Positions 9,615 through 17,355 of a DNA stretch of 64,000 nucleotides are shown here, piece by piece; within the stretch, counting starts at the first letter, position 1; each line of letters begins with the position of its first letter. Origin of the DNA: Caenimonas koreensis DSM 17982 (GTDB lineage Bacteria > Pseudomonadota > Gammaproteobacteria > Burkholderiales > Burkholderiaceae_C). Both the position numbers and the translations under genes were made by a program. The notes below the pieces were generated by a model. The model saw only the letters and a list, made by a program, of their open reading frames with translations, was not told where the DNA came from and made no database searches. The stretch is taken from NCBI RefSeq assembly GCF_009646335.1, contig NZ_WJBU01000006.1, positions 248,001-312,000 of the forward strand, given 5' to 3'.

Positions 9615-10037
9615 GTGGCACACATTCACATCAGCCGTGAGCACACACTGGGCTTGCCGCAGGCGCGCAAGCTGGCATTCAAGTGGGCGGAAACCGCCGA
9701 GGACAAGCTCGGCATGGAATGCACCTACGAAGAAGGCAAGACCGAAGATGTCGTGAGCTTCACCCGATCGGGCGCGAACGGCGAACTGAAGGTCACCAAG
9801 GACAAGTTCGTGCTGGATGCCAAGCTTGGCCTCCTGCTGGGTGCATTCCGGGAGCGCATCGAGAGCGAGATCGTGAAAAACCTCGACCTGCTGCTGCAGC
9901 AGAAGGACCCTCACAAGGCATTCAGCGAGGAAATCGAGCGGCGCACTTCGCCAAAAAAAGAGGCCGCCAAGCCTGTGAAGGCCGCACCTGCCAAGGCCGC
10001 GCCCGCCAGGAAACCGGCTGCGAAGAAGAAGGCCTGA
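9615..10037 (+). CDS. Polyhydroxyalkanoate granule-region protein
   Basis: A 140-residue protein that matches the small PHA-system/granule-region family found in proteobacteria near PHA genes: a compact alpha/beta domain of about 95 residues (AHIHISREHTLG start, WAETAEDKLG) followed by a Lys/Ala/Pro-rich tail (KPVKAAPAKAAPARK). Such basic tails are typical of proteins that bind DNA or granule surfaces. The GTG start has an AGGAGA ribosome site 7-12 bases upstream. It leads into the CoA-transferase gene and lies in the same block as the phasin and wax ester synthase genes. Confidence 0.8.
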   Translation: MAHIHISREHTLGLPQARKLAFKWAETAEDKLGMECTYEEGKTEDVVSFTRSGANGELKVTKDKFVLDAKLGLLLGAFRERIESEIVKNLDLLLQQKDPHKAFSEEIERRTSPKKEAAKPVKAAPAKAAPARKPAAKKKA

Positions 10038-10048
10038 GCGTGTCAGCC

Positions 10049-11257
10049 ATGTCTGGCGCAGCGGCGAGCCCCCAGGCGCTCGCTGGCCTGAAGGTGATCG
10101 AGCTGGGCCAGTTGATCGCAGGCCCGTTTGCTGCCCGCACGCTGGCCGATTTCGGCGCCGACGTGATCAAGGTCGAAGCGCCTGAAGGCGGCGACCCGCT
10201 GCGCAAATGGCGCCTGCTCAAAGACGGCACCTCCGTGTGGTGGCAAGTGCAGTCGCGCAACAAGCGCTCGATCGCGCTCGACTTGAAGGAGCCTCAAGCG
10301 CAGGACATCGTGCGGCAACTCGTGCGCGAAGCCGATGTGCTGATCGAGAACTTCCGCCCCGGCGCGATGGAGGGCTGGGGCCTTGGGCCTGAGGCACTGC
10401 ACGCCATCAACCCGCGCTTGATCATGCTGCGCATCAGCGGCTATGGCCAAAGCGGTCCGTATCGTGACCGGCCCGGTTTTGGTGTGGTCGCCGAGGCGAT
10501 GGGCGGGCTGCGCCACCTGACGGCGGAGCCGGGCCACGTGCCGGTGCGCGTGGGCGTGAGCATTGGCGACACGCTGGCCGCGCTGCACGGGGTGATTGGC
10601 GTTCTCGTCGCGTTGCAGCACCGTCATGCCACGGGGCAGGGGCAGGTGATTGACATGGCCCTGTACGAAGCCGTCTTCAATTGCATGGAAAGCCTGCTGC
10701 CCGAGTACAGCGCGTTCGGCGTCGTGCGTGAGCCCAGCGGAAGTGCCTTGCCGGGTATTGCGCCCACCAATGCTTACAGGTGTGCCGATGGCGGCTATGC
10801 ATTGGTCGCCGGCAATGGCGACAGCATCTTCAAGCGCTTGATGGCCGCGATTGGCCGGCCCGACCTGGCAAGCGACGCGCAACTGGCGGACAACGCCGGT
10901 CGCGTCGCGCGTGTCACCGAACTCGACGCTGCGATTGGCGAGTGGACGTCTGAGCGAACGGTAGGTGATGTGCTTGCAGCGCTCGACGCGGCCTCAGTGC
11001 CGGCGGGGCGGATCTACACCGTGGCCGACATCGCAGCCGACGCGCATTACCAGGCGCGCGGCATGTTGCAGTCGGTCACGATGGCGGACGGCAGCGAGCT
11101 TGCTGTGCCAGGCGTCGTGCCCAAGCTGTCGCTCACGCCCGGCGCGCACAGGCGCAATGCGCCGGCCCTGGGCCAGGATACCGACCAGGTCTTGAAAGAA
11201 ATCGGATTGAGCGGCGAACAAATCGCCGCCCTCAGGCAGCGCGGCATCGTGAACTGA
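10049..11257 (+). CDS. Class III CoA-transferase (CaiB/BaiF family)
   Basis: A 402-residue family III CoA-transferase, which moves CoA between carboxylic acids. Seen: LKVIELGQLIAGPFAARTLADFGADVIKVE at the N-terminus, split here as the family's opening beta-alpha unit, then RNKRSIALDLK, ENFRPGAMEGWGLG, and ISGYGQSGPY. The expected catalytic Asp lies in the VIDMALYEAVF segment region near residue 205. The ATG is preceded in frame by a GTG at 10040. Substrate unknown; CoA handling suits the neighbouring lipid genes. Confidence 0.9.
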   Translation: MSGAAASPQALAGLKVIELGQLIAGPFAARTLADFGADVIKVEAPEGGDPLRKWRLLKDGTSVWWQVQSRNKRSIALDLKEPQAQDIVRQLVREADVLIENFRPGAMEGWGLGPEALHAINPRLIMLRISGYGQSGPYRDRPGFGVVAEAMGGLRHLTAEPGHVPVRVGVSIGDTLAALHGVIGVLVALQHRHATGQGQVIDMALYEAVFNCMESLLPEYSAFGVVREPSGSALPGIAPTNAYRCADGGYALVAGNGDSIFKRLMAAIGRPDLASDAQLADNAGRVARVTELDAAIGEWTSERTVGDVLAALDAASVPAGRIYTVADIAADAHYQARGMLQSVTMADGSELAVPGVVPKLSLTPGAHRRNAPALGQDTDQVLKEIGLSGEQIAALRQRGIVN

Positions 11258-11300
11258 CGGGAGATACGGCGCAGCGGCGCCAGTCAGTGCAGCGAGCCAG

Positions 11301-11555
11301 TCAGCTCAATGAGCCGATCAGGTCGATGTATTGCTGCATCGCGTCTTCATTCGAGGTGCCCTTCAGGCCATTCCATGCGTCCCACTTGGCGCGGCCCACC
11401 ATGTCGCCGAAGCCGGGCTTCTTCTCGGTGTTGTCGCCCGCCGTGCCCTGCTTGTACAAGGCGTAGAGCTTGAGCAGCGTTGCGTTGTCGGGCCGCTCGG
11501 TGAGGCTCTTCGAATTGGCGACGGCGGCTTCGAATGCTGCTTTCAGGTCGGACAT
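11301..11555 (-). CDS. Acyl-CoA-binding protein
   Basis: An 84-residue four-helix protein of the ACBP family. It has the expected length and the signature LLKLYALYKQGTAGDN followed by KWDAWNGLKG, which carry the conserved Tyr, Lys and Trp residues that hold the acyl-CoA. It would bind and buffer long-chain acyl-CoA in the cytoplasm. ACBPs are uncommon in bacteria, and this one lies divergently next to the wax ester synthase gene, whose substrate is acyl-CoA. Confidence 0.92.
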   Translation of the reverse strand: MSDLKAAFEAAVANSKSLTERPDNATLLKLYALYKQGTAGDNTEKKPGFGDMVGRAKWDAWNGLKGTSNEDAMQQYIDLIGSLS

Positions 11556-11672
11556 GGGATCGGGCTCCTTCGAAAATGATCTTGCCGCGGGGTGCGGGTA
11601 ACTTCGCGGTATCTTACGTGCAGCCGCCCGCCCAGAATAGGGGTGGTATCGCTATCTCCGGAGAGAACTCAC

Positions 11673-13217
11673 ATGGTCACTCGCATCGTCGCCAGCCAGG
11701 TCGCCAGGACCGTAGCCAAGACGGCCAGCAAGACAGCCCGCAAAGCGGTTCGCAACGTCCAGAAGAACGCGACGCACGCTGCCACCGGCATGCTCGGCCT
11801 CGCAGGCGAGCGCATGACCAAGGTCGACACCGCGTGGCTGCGGATGGACTCGCCCTCCAACCTGATGATGATCGTGGGCGTGTGGACGATCAAGCCGGGC
11901 ATCCGCTATGAAGACCTGTGCCAGCGCGTCGAGGAGCGCCTGCTGAAGTACCCGCGCTTTCGCCAGCGGGTGGAAGAAGACACCGCGGGCGCGACGTGGG
12001 TCGAAGACGATGATTTCGATATCGAACGCCATGTCGTGCGCGAGAAGCTGCCCAAGCGCGCGCACGCCCACGAGCAGGCGGTTTTGCAGGACCGCGTTGG
12101 AGAGCTGGCCATGCAGCCGCTCGACACGAGTCATCCGCTGTGGCAGTTCCACCTGATCGAGGACTACCAGGGCGGCAGCGCGATGCTGGTGCGCATCCAC
12201 CACTGCATTGCCGATGGCATCGCGCTCATCTCAGTCACGATGTCGCTCGTCGATGGCGGTGCGCCGCCGCCCGAGCGCAGCCGCCGGGCCAACGCCGTCA
12301 CGGGCGCTGAAGACTGGATCGCCGACACGCTGATCAAGCCGTTCACCCACATGACGGTCAAGGCCCTGGGCGCAGCAGGTGAGGGCGCTGCCAACGCCCT
12401 GGGCATGTTGCGTGACCCGCAAAAGGGCATGGCCGGATCGCTTGATCTTGCCAAGCTCGCGTACCAGGTGGTGAGCGACATCGCAGCGCTGGCATTGATG
12501 CCTGACGATTCGAAGACGCGCCTCAAAGGCAAGCCGGGCGTCAAAAAGCGTGTGGCCTGGTGCGACCCGCTGCCGCTTGAAGAAGTCAAAGCCGTCAGCC
12601 GTGCGCTCAACTGCTCGATCAATGATGTGCTGTTGTCGTGCGTGGCCGGCGCCATCGGCGAGTATTTGCGCACGCAAGGCGATGACGTCACGGGCCAGGA
12701 AATCCGCGCGATGATCCCTGTGAACCTGCGCCCGCTCGACCAGGCCTACAAGCTGGGGAACCGGTTCGGCCTGGTGCCGCTGGTGCTGCCCATCGGCATG
12801 GAAAACCCGATCGAGCGTGTGTATGAAGTGCGCAGGCGCATGAGCGCGCTCAAGGGCAGCACGCAGCCGCTGCTGGCGTTTGGCATGCTGGCCATTGCGG
12901 GCCTCTTGATCAAGCCTGCGCAGGACGCCATGCTCAACCTGTTCGGCAAGAAGACCACGGCCGTGATGACGAATGTGCCCGGCCCGCGCGACAAGCTGAA
13001 GCTGCTGGGCTCCACGCTGGAGCAGAGCATGTTCTGGGTGCCGCAATCCGGCGACATCGGGCTGGGTGTGTCGATCTTGAGCTACGGCGGTGGCGTGCAG
13101 TTCGGCGTGATCACCGACACCACGCTGTGCCCCGATCCGCAACTCATCATCGATGAATTCGCGCCCGAATTCGCCAAGCTCAGCCTGGTGACGCTGATGC
13201 TGCCGTGGGGTGACTGA
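11673..13217 (+). CDS. Wax ester synthase / diacylglycerol acyltransferase
   Basis: A 514-residue WS/DGAT-family enzyme that transfers an acyl group from acyl-CoA to a fatty alcohol or diacylglycerol, forming storage lipid at the membrane. The catalytic HHxxxDG motif is HHCIADG at residues 176-182. Other family features are MTKVDTAWLRMD near residue 50, PLWQFHLIEDY, NDVLLSCVAGAI, and NVPGPR near residue 430. An N-terminal basic Ala/Thr/Lys-rich extension of about 45 residues precedes the usual start of the domain. The ATG has a GGAGAG ribosome site. It ends exactly where the convergent hemerythrin gene ends. Confidence 0.93.
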   Translation: MVTRIVASQVARTVAKTASKTARKAVRNVQKNATHAATGMLGLAGERMTKVDTAWLRMDSPSNLMMIVGVWTIKPGIRYEDLCQRVEERLLKYPRFRQRVEEDTAGATWVEDDDFDIERHVVREKLPKRAHAHEQAVLQDRVGELAMQPLDTSHPLWQFHLIEDYQGGSAMLVRIHHCIADGIALISVTMSLVDGGAPPPERSRRANAVTGAEDWIADTLIKPFTHMTVKALGAAGEGAANALGMLRDPQKGMAGSLDLAKLAYQVVSDIAALALMPDDSKTRLKGKPGVKKRVAWCDPLPLEEVKAVSRALNCSINDVLLSCVAGAIGEYLRTQGDDVTGQEIRAMIPVNLRPLDQAYKLGNRFGLVPLVLPIGMENPIERVYEVRRRMSALKGSTQPLLAFGMLAIAGLLIKPAQDAMLNLFGKKTTAVMTNVPGPRDKLKLLGSTLEQSMFWVPQSGDIGLGVSILSYGGGVQFGVITDTTLCPDPQLIIDEFAPEFAKLSLVTLMLPWGD

Positions 13218-13685
13218 TCAGCTCTCTGCCGAACTGGTCGGCATCTCGCCCAGTCGCAGCTTTGCGAATTCCTCTTCGTAGGAAAGTGCGAGAGCTGTCT
13301 TCTGCTTTTCCGTGAGCACCTTGCCGGCCAGCTGGAAGATGGCGTGTTCTTCATCTTCCAGGTGGTGAAACACCTTGTGGTGCAGCTTCCTGAAATGGGC
13401 GATCCAGCCCGAAGAGCTCATCTCCATCTGGTTCAGTTCATCGACGAGCTTGTCCATCTCGTGGTGTTCGGCCATGCCGTGACGTGACTGCGCCTGCGTC
13501 TCGTCGAAATCGATCAGCGGGCTGTAGAACCAGCGTTCTTCGGCAGCGGCGTGCGCCGCAAGTTCGTGTTTGAGCTCGCGAAACAGGCGTACACGTTCGG
13601 CCGAGTCGCCTTGCGTGTCCAGGATCTGTGTGGCGAGGGCGCGTTGCGTGTCGTGCGACAGGCGAAGGGCTTCGAAGATGTTCAT
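13218..13685 (-). CDS. Hemerythrin-domain protein
   Basis: A 155-residue four-helix protein with the hemerythrin/HHE pattern of iron ligands: SHDTQRA, HAAAEERWFY, EHHEMDKLVDEL and HHKVFHHLEDEE. Such proteins carry a di-iron centre and bind oxygen or respond to redox or nitrosative stress. An ATG three codons upstream (13694) is also possible. The gene is convergent with the wax ester synthase gene with no spacing, and lies downstream of the TPR gene on the same strand. Confidence 0.88.
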   Translation of the reverse strand: MNIFEALRLSHDTQRALATQILDTQGDSAERVRLFRELKHELAAHAAAEERWFYSPLIDFDETQAQSRHGMAEHHEMDKLVDELNQMEMSSSGWIAHFRKLHHKVFHHLEDEEHAIFQLAGKVLTEKQKTALALSYEEEFAKLRLGEMPTSSAES

Positions 13686-13780
13686 GCCGCGCATGTTGCC
13701 CAGTGGCGCCAAGCTCGTCTGTAGGCGCGCATCGCATGTCGTCGACGGCGCGCGTCGCAGCGGCGGTGCCGCGCGCGCAG

Positions 13781-14554
13781 CTAACCCTGCAGTTCTGCGC
13801 GCGCGAGCTCGACGTCGAGCGACTCCATCGCGTCGAAGGGCTCGGCAGCTGCGGCCTGTTCGTAAAGGCGCGTCGCCTCACGGGCTTTCTTGTCGCCTTC
13901 GAGCATGACGAGGCCGTTGGCGTATTCGATCATGGCGATGGCCGATGCCGGCTGCAGCTTGATCGCCTCCTGAAAGAACTTCAGGCCCAAGTCCTTGCGG
14001 GCGCCGTAGGTCATCCCGCCGATGAGCGTGCCCACCTTGTCGATGACTTCGGCGTGGAAGGTGCCCAGGGCAATGTGGGCGTCCGCATGGTGGGGCTGCA
14101 GGCGGATCGCTTTTTCAAGCGCGTCCTTGACCTTGCCGCCCAGTCCCTGTGCGAGCGCTTTGGCCACGCTGATGCCCTGGCTGTAGCGGCCAAGCGCATA
14201 GGCCTGCCAGTACCAGGCGTTGGCATTGCCAGGATGATCGCTGGCCTGCAATGCAGCGCGCTGCGCGACTTCCGTGAACAGGTCGAGCCGCACTTTCTCT
14301 TTTTTCTCGAGATAGTTGGCATAGATGGCGGTGGCCTTGTTGGCCACGGTGATGCCATCGCCGCCCGCTGCCACACCTGCTTCAGCCGCCTTCTGGAATT
14401 CGCCGTTGTGGAACAGCGCCCACGCATCGATGACCTGTGGGCTGGAAGGCAACGGCTCTGCGTCACCGGCGTGCAGGCGCAGCCAATGTTTCTTCACGCT
14501 GGCCCGGTCGAACTGGTAGTCGCCCAGGTGCGGAAACGCTGTCCACTTCGCCAT
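13781..14554 (-). CDS. TPR-like helical repeat protein of unknown function
   Basis: A 257-residue soluble protein made of helical repeats; the clearest are near residues 100-125 (ANAWYWQAYALG), 140-165 (ALEKAIRLQPHHADAHIALG) and 195-215 (FFQEAIKLQPASAIAMIEYA), which follow the TPR pattern. There is no signal peptide. It probably acts as a protein-interaction scaffold. It lies 32 bases downstream of the TetR gene on the same strand and is likely part of the patatin-TetR-TPR transcript. Confidence 0.75.
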   Translation of the reverse strand: MAKWTAFPHLGDYQFDRASVKKHWLRLHAGDAEPLPSSPQVIDAWALFHNGEFQKAAEAGVAAGGDGITVANKATAIYANYLEKKEKVRLDLFTEVAQRAALQASDHPGNANAWYWQAYALGRYSQGISVAKALAQGLGGKVKDALEKAIRLQPHHADAHIALGTFHAEVIDKVGTLIGGMTYGARKDLGLKFFQEAIKLQPASAIAMIEYANGLVMLEGDKKAREATRLYEQAAAAEPFDAMESLDVELARAELQG

Positions 14555-14586
14555 CTTGTCTCCGGTCGTTGTTCTTGTGGGGTCTG

Positions 14587-15249
14587 TCAGGCGGCGGGCT
14601 GGCTGTAAGCTGAGACCAGTCCGAGCAAATGCATGCGCTGTCCCTGCTCAAGGTAGGGTACCAGCAGATTGAGCACGTGGTGGGCGCCGCGCAGCAGCGC
14701 GAGCTGGGCGTTTTCAGGCTCGAGCGCGCGACGCGGATCGCGCACGTATTCGTAGCTCAGCCAGTAAGTCAGCACGACGACCATGCTGGTGGCCGTCGCT
14801 TCGACTTCGCGCGAGTCGATCGTGAGCGCGCCGGAGCGGGCCATGCCGTCGAGCATCGCCTTGATCGAGCGCGTCTTGTTCTTGAGCACCCACTGGAAGT
14901 GCGTTTCAAGCCGCCTGTTTTTCGACAGCAGATCGTTCAGGTCGCGGTACAGGAAGCGGTATTGCCAGATCAGCTCGAACAGCGAATGCATGAAGAACCA
15001 GGCGTCTTCCACATCGCGCACACCGTCGCTCGCGTTGAGCAGTTCGCTCAGGCTGCGTTCGTAGCGGTCAAAGAGCGAGTTGATCAGCTCGTCCTTGGCC
15101 GGGTAGTGGTAGTAGAGGTTGCCCGGGCTGATGTTCATCTCGGCGGAGATCAGCGTCGTCGAGACGTTGGGTTCGCCAAAGCGGTTGAACAGCTCGAGCG
15201 TCACCTCAAGGATGCGCTCGGCGGTGCGGCGGGGCGCCTTTTTGACCAT
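14587..15249 (-). CDS. TetR-family transcriptional regulator
   Basis: A 220-residue regulator with an N-terminal TetR helix-turn-helix: ILEVTLELFNRFGE, then STTLISAEMNISPGNLYYHYPAKDELI, which is the family signature. The C-terminal ligand domain is all-helical and its inducer is unknown; acyl-CoA is a reasonable guess from the neighbours. It starts six bases after the patatin gene stops, so it is probably cotranscribed with it and may control this lipid block. Confidence 0.9.
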   Translation of the reverse strand: MVKKAPRRTAERILEVTLELFNRFGEPNVSTTLISAEMNISPGNLYYHYPAKDELINSLFDRYERSLSELLNASDGVRDVEDAWFFMHSLFELIWQYRFLYRDLNDLLSKNRRLETHFQWVLKNKTRSIKAMLDGMARSGALTIDSREVEATATSMVVVLTYWLSYEYVRDPRRALEPENAQLALLRGAHHVLNLLVPYLEQGQRMHLLGLVSAYSQPAA

Positions 15250-15255
15250 GATGGA

Positions 15256-16515
15256 TCAGGCGTTCACACGCACGGGCTGCACGGGCTGCGCCGGCCGCAC
15301 GATGTGCCCCAGGTCGTCCATCACCTCCTGCAGCGAGGCAATCGCGCGGCCGATGCGCGTGGGCGACGGGCGCGGCGCGAGCAGGTGGCGGCGTGGATCG
15401 TCCAGCACATCGCCGTCGAGCGTGATGCCATGGCGCGCGAACTTTGCCGCCAGCGACGTGCGCCGTGACCGCAGCATCGCGCGGGTTTGCTGGTAAGCGT
15501 GCTCGGCCAGCTGCCTGCGCTTGCCGTAGCTGAACGTGTTGGCCAGGTACAGCTCGGGGTCGCGGTGATCGGGCTCGATGAGGACGATGTCGGCCCGGGG
15601 ATAGGCGCGCTCATAGTGCTTCATGCCCAGCTCCATGCGCGAATGGATGATGGAGCGGAAGGTTTGCGACAGCACAGCCGGAAGCCCGCCATCGGAAATG
15701 CGCGGGATGCTGCGCTTTTCGCGCGGCAGGCCCCGACGCATCACGCGTGCGTTCGCGTCGACCGTGGAATTGAAGGGCACCAGCGGATTGAGGCAGAGCA
15801 TCAAGTCAACGCCTTCGTCGAGCGCGACGGAGGCGTGCATGGTTTTCTTCAGGGCGCCATCGACGTAGTAGTGATCGTCGATCTCGACCGGCGGAAACAA
15901 CCCCGGCAGCGCAGAGCTTGCCTGCACGGCCTTGGAGATCGGGATGTGGTCCCAGCCCGCGCGGCCGAACGGCGCCGCTTCGCCGGTGTCAAGGTTGGTA
16001 GCCACCAGGGTCAGGCGCGCCTTGAGCTGCCGGAAATCGTTGGTGCGGCCATCGCGGGTGAACAGGTCAGCCAGGCGGCTGTGGACGAGGTCGTTGGCAA
16101 ACAGGCCCGTCGGCAGGATAGGGCCCAGCCGCTCGAGCGAATGCGTGATCGACCTGCCGCCGAAGGTCACGCCCCACAGCGCTGCTGTCGCCAGGCCAGG
16201 AAACATGATCGCCCGCCGCGCGAACTCGCTGTAGGCCGGCACCATCAACCACGAAGGATCGAAGAGGTCGCCTGCGCGTTCATCGTTTTCGATGAACGCG
16301 GCGCACAGCTCGCGCGGGGACATGCCATTGGCAAGCCCGGCGGCGATGAAACCTCCGGCAGACACGCCCACGTAATGATCGAGTTGCCGGAAGTCCAGGC
16401 CGACGAGTGCCTCGTCGAGCGCGCACAGGGCGCCTATCTCGTAAATCGCCCCCAGCGGGCCGCCACCAGCCAGGGCGAGTGCGATGGTGGGCTTGGTTTT
16501 GGATTTGCTGCTCAT
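15256..16515 (-). CDS. Patatin-like phospholipase / lipid hydrolase
   Basis: A 419-residue patatin-family serine hydrolase. Visible features: the oxyanion-hole region ALAGGGPLGAIYEIG at the N-terminus, the nucleophile motif GVSAGG (GxSxG) near residue 50, and the catalytic Asp in YVDGALKKT near residue 220. It has no signal peptide, so it would act in the cytoplasm or on granules. In a block with phasin, wax ester synthase and acyl-CoA-binding protein, a role in lipid-body turnover is a reasonable inference. Confidence 0.9.
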   Translation of the reverse strand: MSSKSKTKPTIALALAGGGPLGAIYEIGALCALDEALVGLDFRQLDHYVGVSAGGFIAAGLANGMSPRELCAAFIENDERAGDLFDPSWLMVPAYSEFARRAIMFPGLATAALWGVTFGGRSITHSLERLGPILPTGLFANDLVHSRLADLFTRDGRTNDFRQLKARLTLVATNLDTGEAAPFGRAGWDHIPISKAVQASSALPGLFPPVEIDDHYYVDGALKKTMHASVALDEGVDLMLCLNPLVPFNSTVDANARVMRRGLPREKRSIPRISDGGLPAVLSQTFRSIIHSRMELGMKHYERAYPRADIVLIEPDHRDPELYLANTFSYGKRRQLAEHAYQQTRAMLRSRRTSLAAKFARHGITLDGDVLDDPRRHLLAPRPSPTRIGRAIASLQEVMDDLGHIVRPAQPVQPVRVNA

Positions 16516-16584
16516 GATCAGTCAGTGTAGGTGGCTTGAAACGCAGTTCCTGCTGCATTGCAGCAATGCGCGGTGCCTGCGACC

Positions 16585-16612
16585 GGACAAAAAGAAGGGC
16601 GCCGAAGCGCCC
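16585..16612 (-). terminator. Intrinsic terminator after the phasin gene
   Basis: On the minus strand a GGGCGC-TTCG-GCGCCC hairpin (16612-16597) with a stable tetraloop is followed by a T-rich run (TTCTTTTT). It lies 38 bases past the phasin stop and separates phasin from the patatin gene. Confidence 0.8.
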
Positions 16613-16650
16613 TGTTCTGTCAAATGCGACTGCGCACGCCGCACAGCCTG

Positions 16651-17163
16651 TCAGGCCGTCTTGCGCGGTGCTGCGCGCTTGGTCGCCGCTTTCTTCGCTG
16701 CCTTGGCTGCGGGCTTGGCGGCCGGCTTGGTGGCCGAAGCGCTCTTGCCCCCCATGGCAACCACATTGCGATTGAGTTCGTCGATGCGTGCGACCAGCAC
16801 GTCGATGTCCTTCGACGAAGGCACGCCCAGCTTGTTCAGTGCCTTGGCAACGCGCTCTTCGAAGATGTCTTCGAGCTTGCCCCACTGGCCCGATGCCTTG
16901 GAGGAAATGTCGGTGGCCATCGAGGCCATGCGGCTGGTGGCTTCAGTGATCTTTTCTTCAGCGACAGCTTGTGTCTTGCGCTGGATGGAAGTGCCTTCCT
17001 TGACCAGGGCTTCGAAGACCTTGCCGCCTTCTTCCTGTGCCTTGGCGAAAGCGCCGAGACCTGCCAGCCAGATCTGCTGGGCCGATTCCTTGACGGTGCC
17101 CGACAGTTGCGCGGCGGACTTCTGGGTGCCGGTGGCTTCGGCTTTTTGCATTTTCTTGACCAT
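16651..17163 (-). CDS. Phasin-family granule-associated protein
   Basis: A 170-residue phasin. The N-terminal 120 residues are amphipathic helix (QQIWLAGLGAFAKAQEEG is the family's recognisable opening), which coats polyhydroxyalkanoate or lipid granules. The last 40 residues are an Ala/Lys-rich, histone-like tail (AAKPAAKAAKKAATK) as in phasins that also touch DNA. The start ATG has a strong AGGAGA site upstream. It is divergent from the fatty acyl-CoA reductase-like gene and ends at its own terminator. Confidence 0.9.
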   Translation of the reverse strand: MVKKMQKAEATGTQKSAAQLSGTVKESAQQIWLAGLGAFAKAQEEGGKVFEALVKEGTSIQRKTQAVAEEKITEATSRMASMATDISSKASGQWGKLEDIFEERVAKALNKLGVPSSKDIDVLVARIDELNRNVVAMGGKSASATKPAAKPAAKAAKKAATKRAAPRKTA

Positions 17164-17355
17164 GTGGAGTTCTCCTGTGGATGGATATGTTGTGCGTGGG
17201 CCAATGTAAGGCCCGCGCGGCCAGCCGTGTAGGTGCCCTCTTCTAGAAACGGGAAGGCGCTGCACCTATCCGGCGCGCGGGTTTGTGCGGAATGATCGCA
17301 CCCGCACTTTTGCGCAGAATGCGGCAGAGCAACATCAATTCAACGAGGAGCACTC

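Noticed and set aside
17198..17214. GGGCC-N7-GGCCC hairpin between phasin and the reductase gene
   Set aside because: It has a short GC-rich stem without a T tract, in a divergent promoter region of high GC where such repeats are expected by chance.
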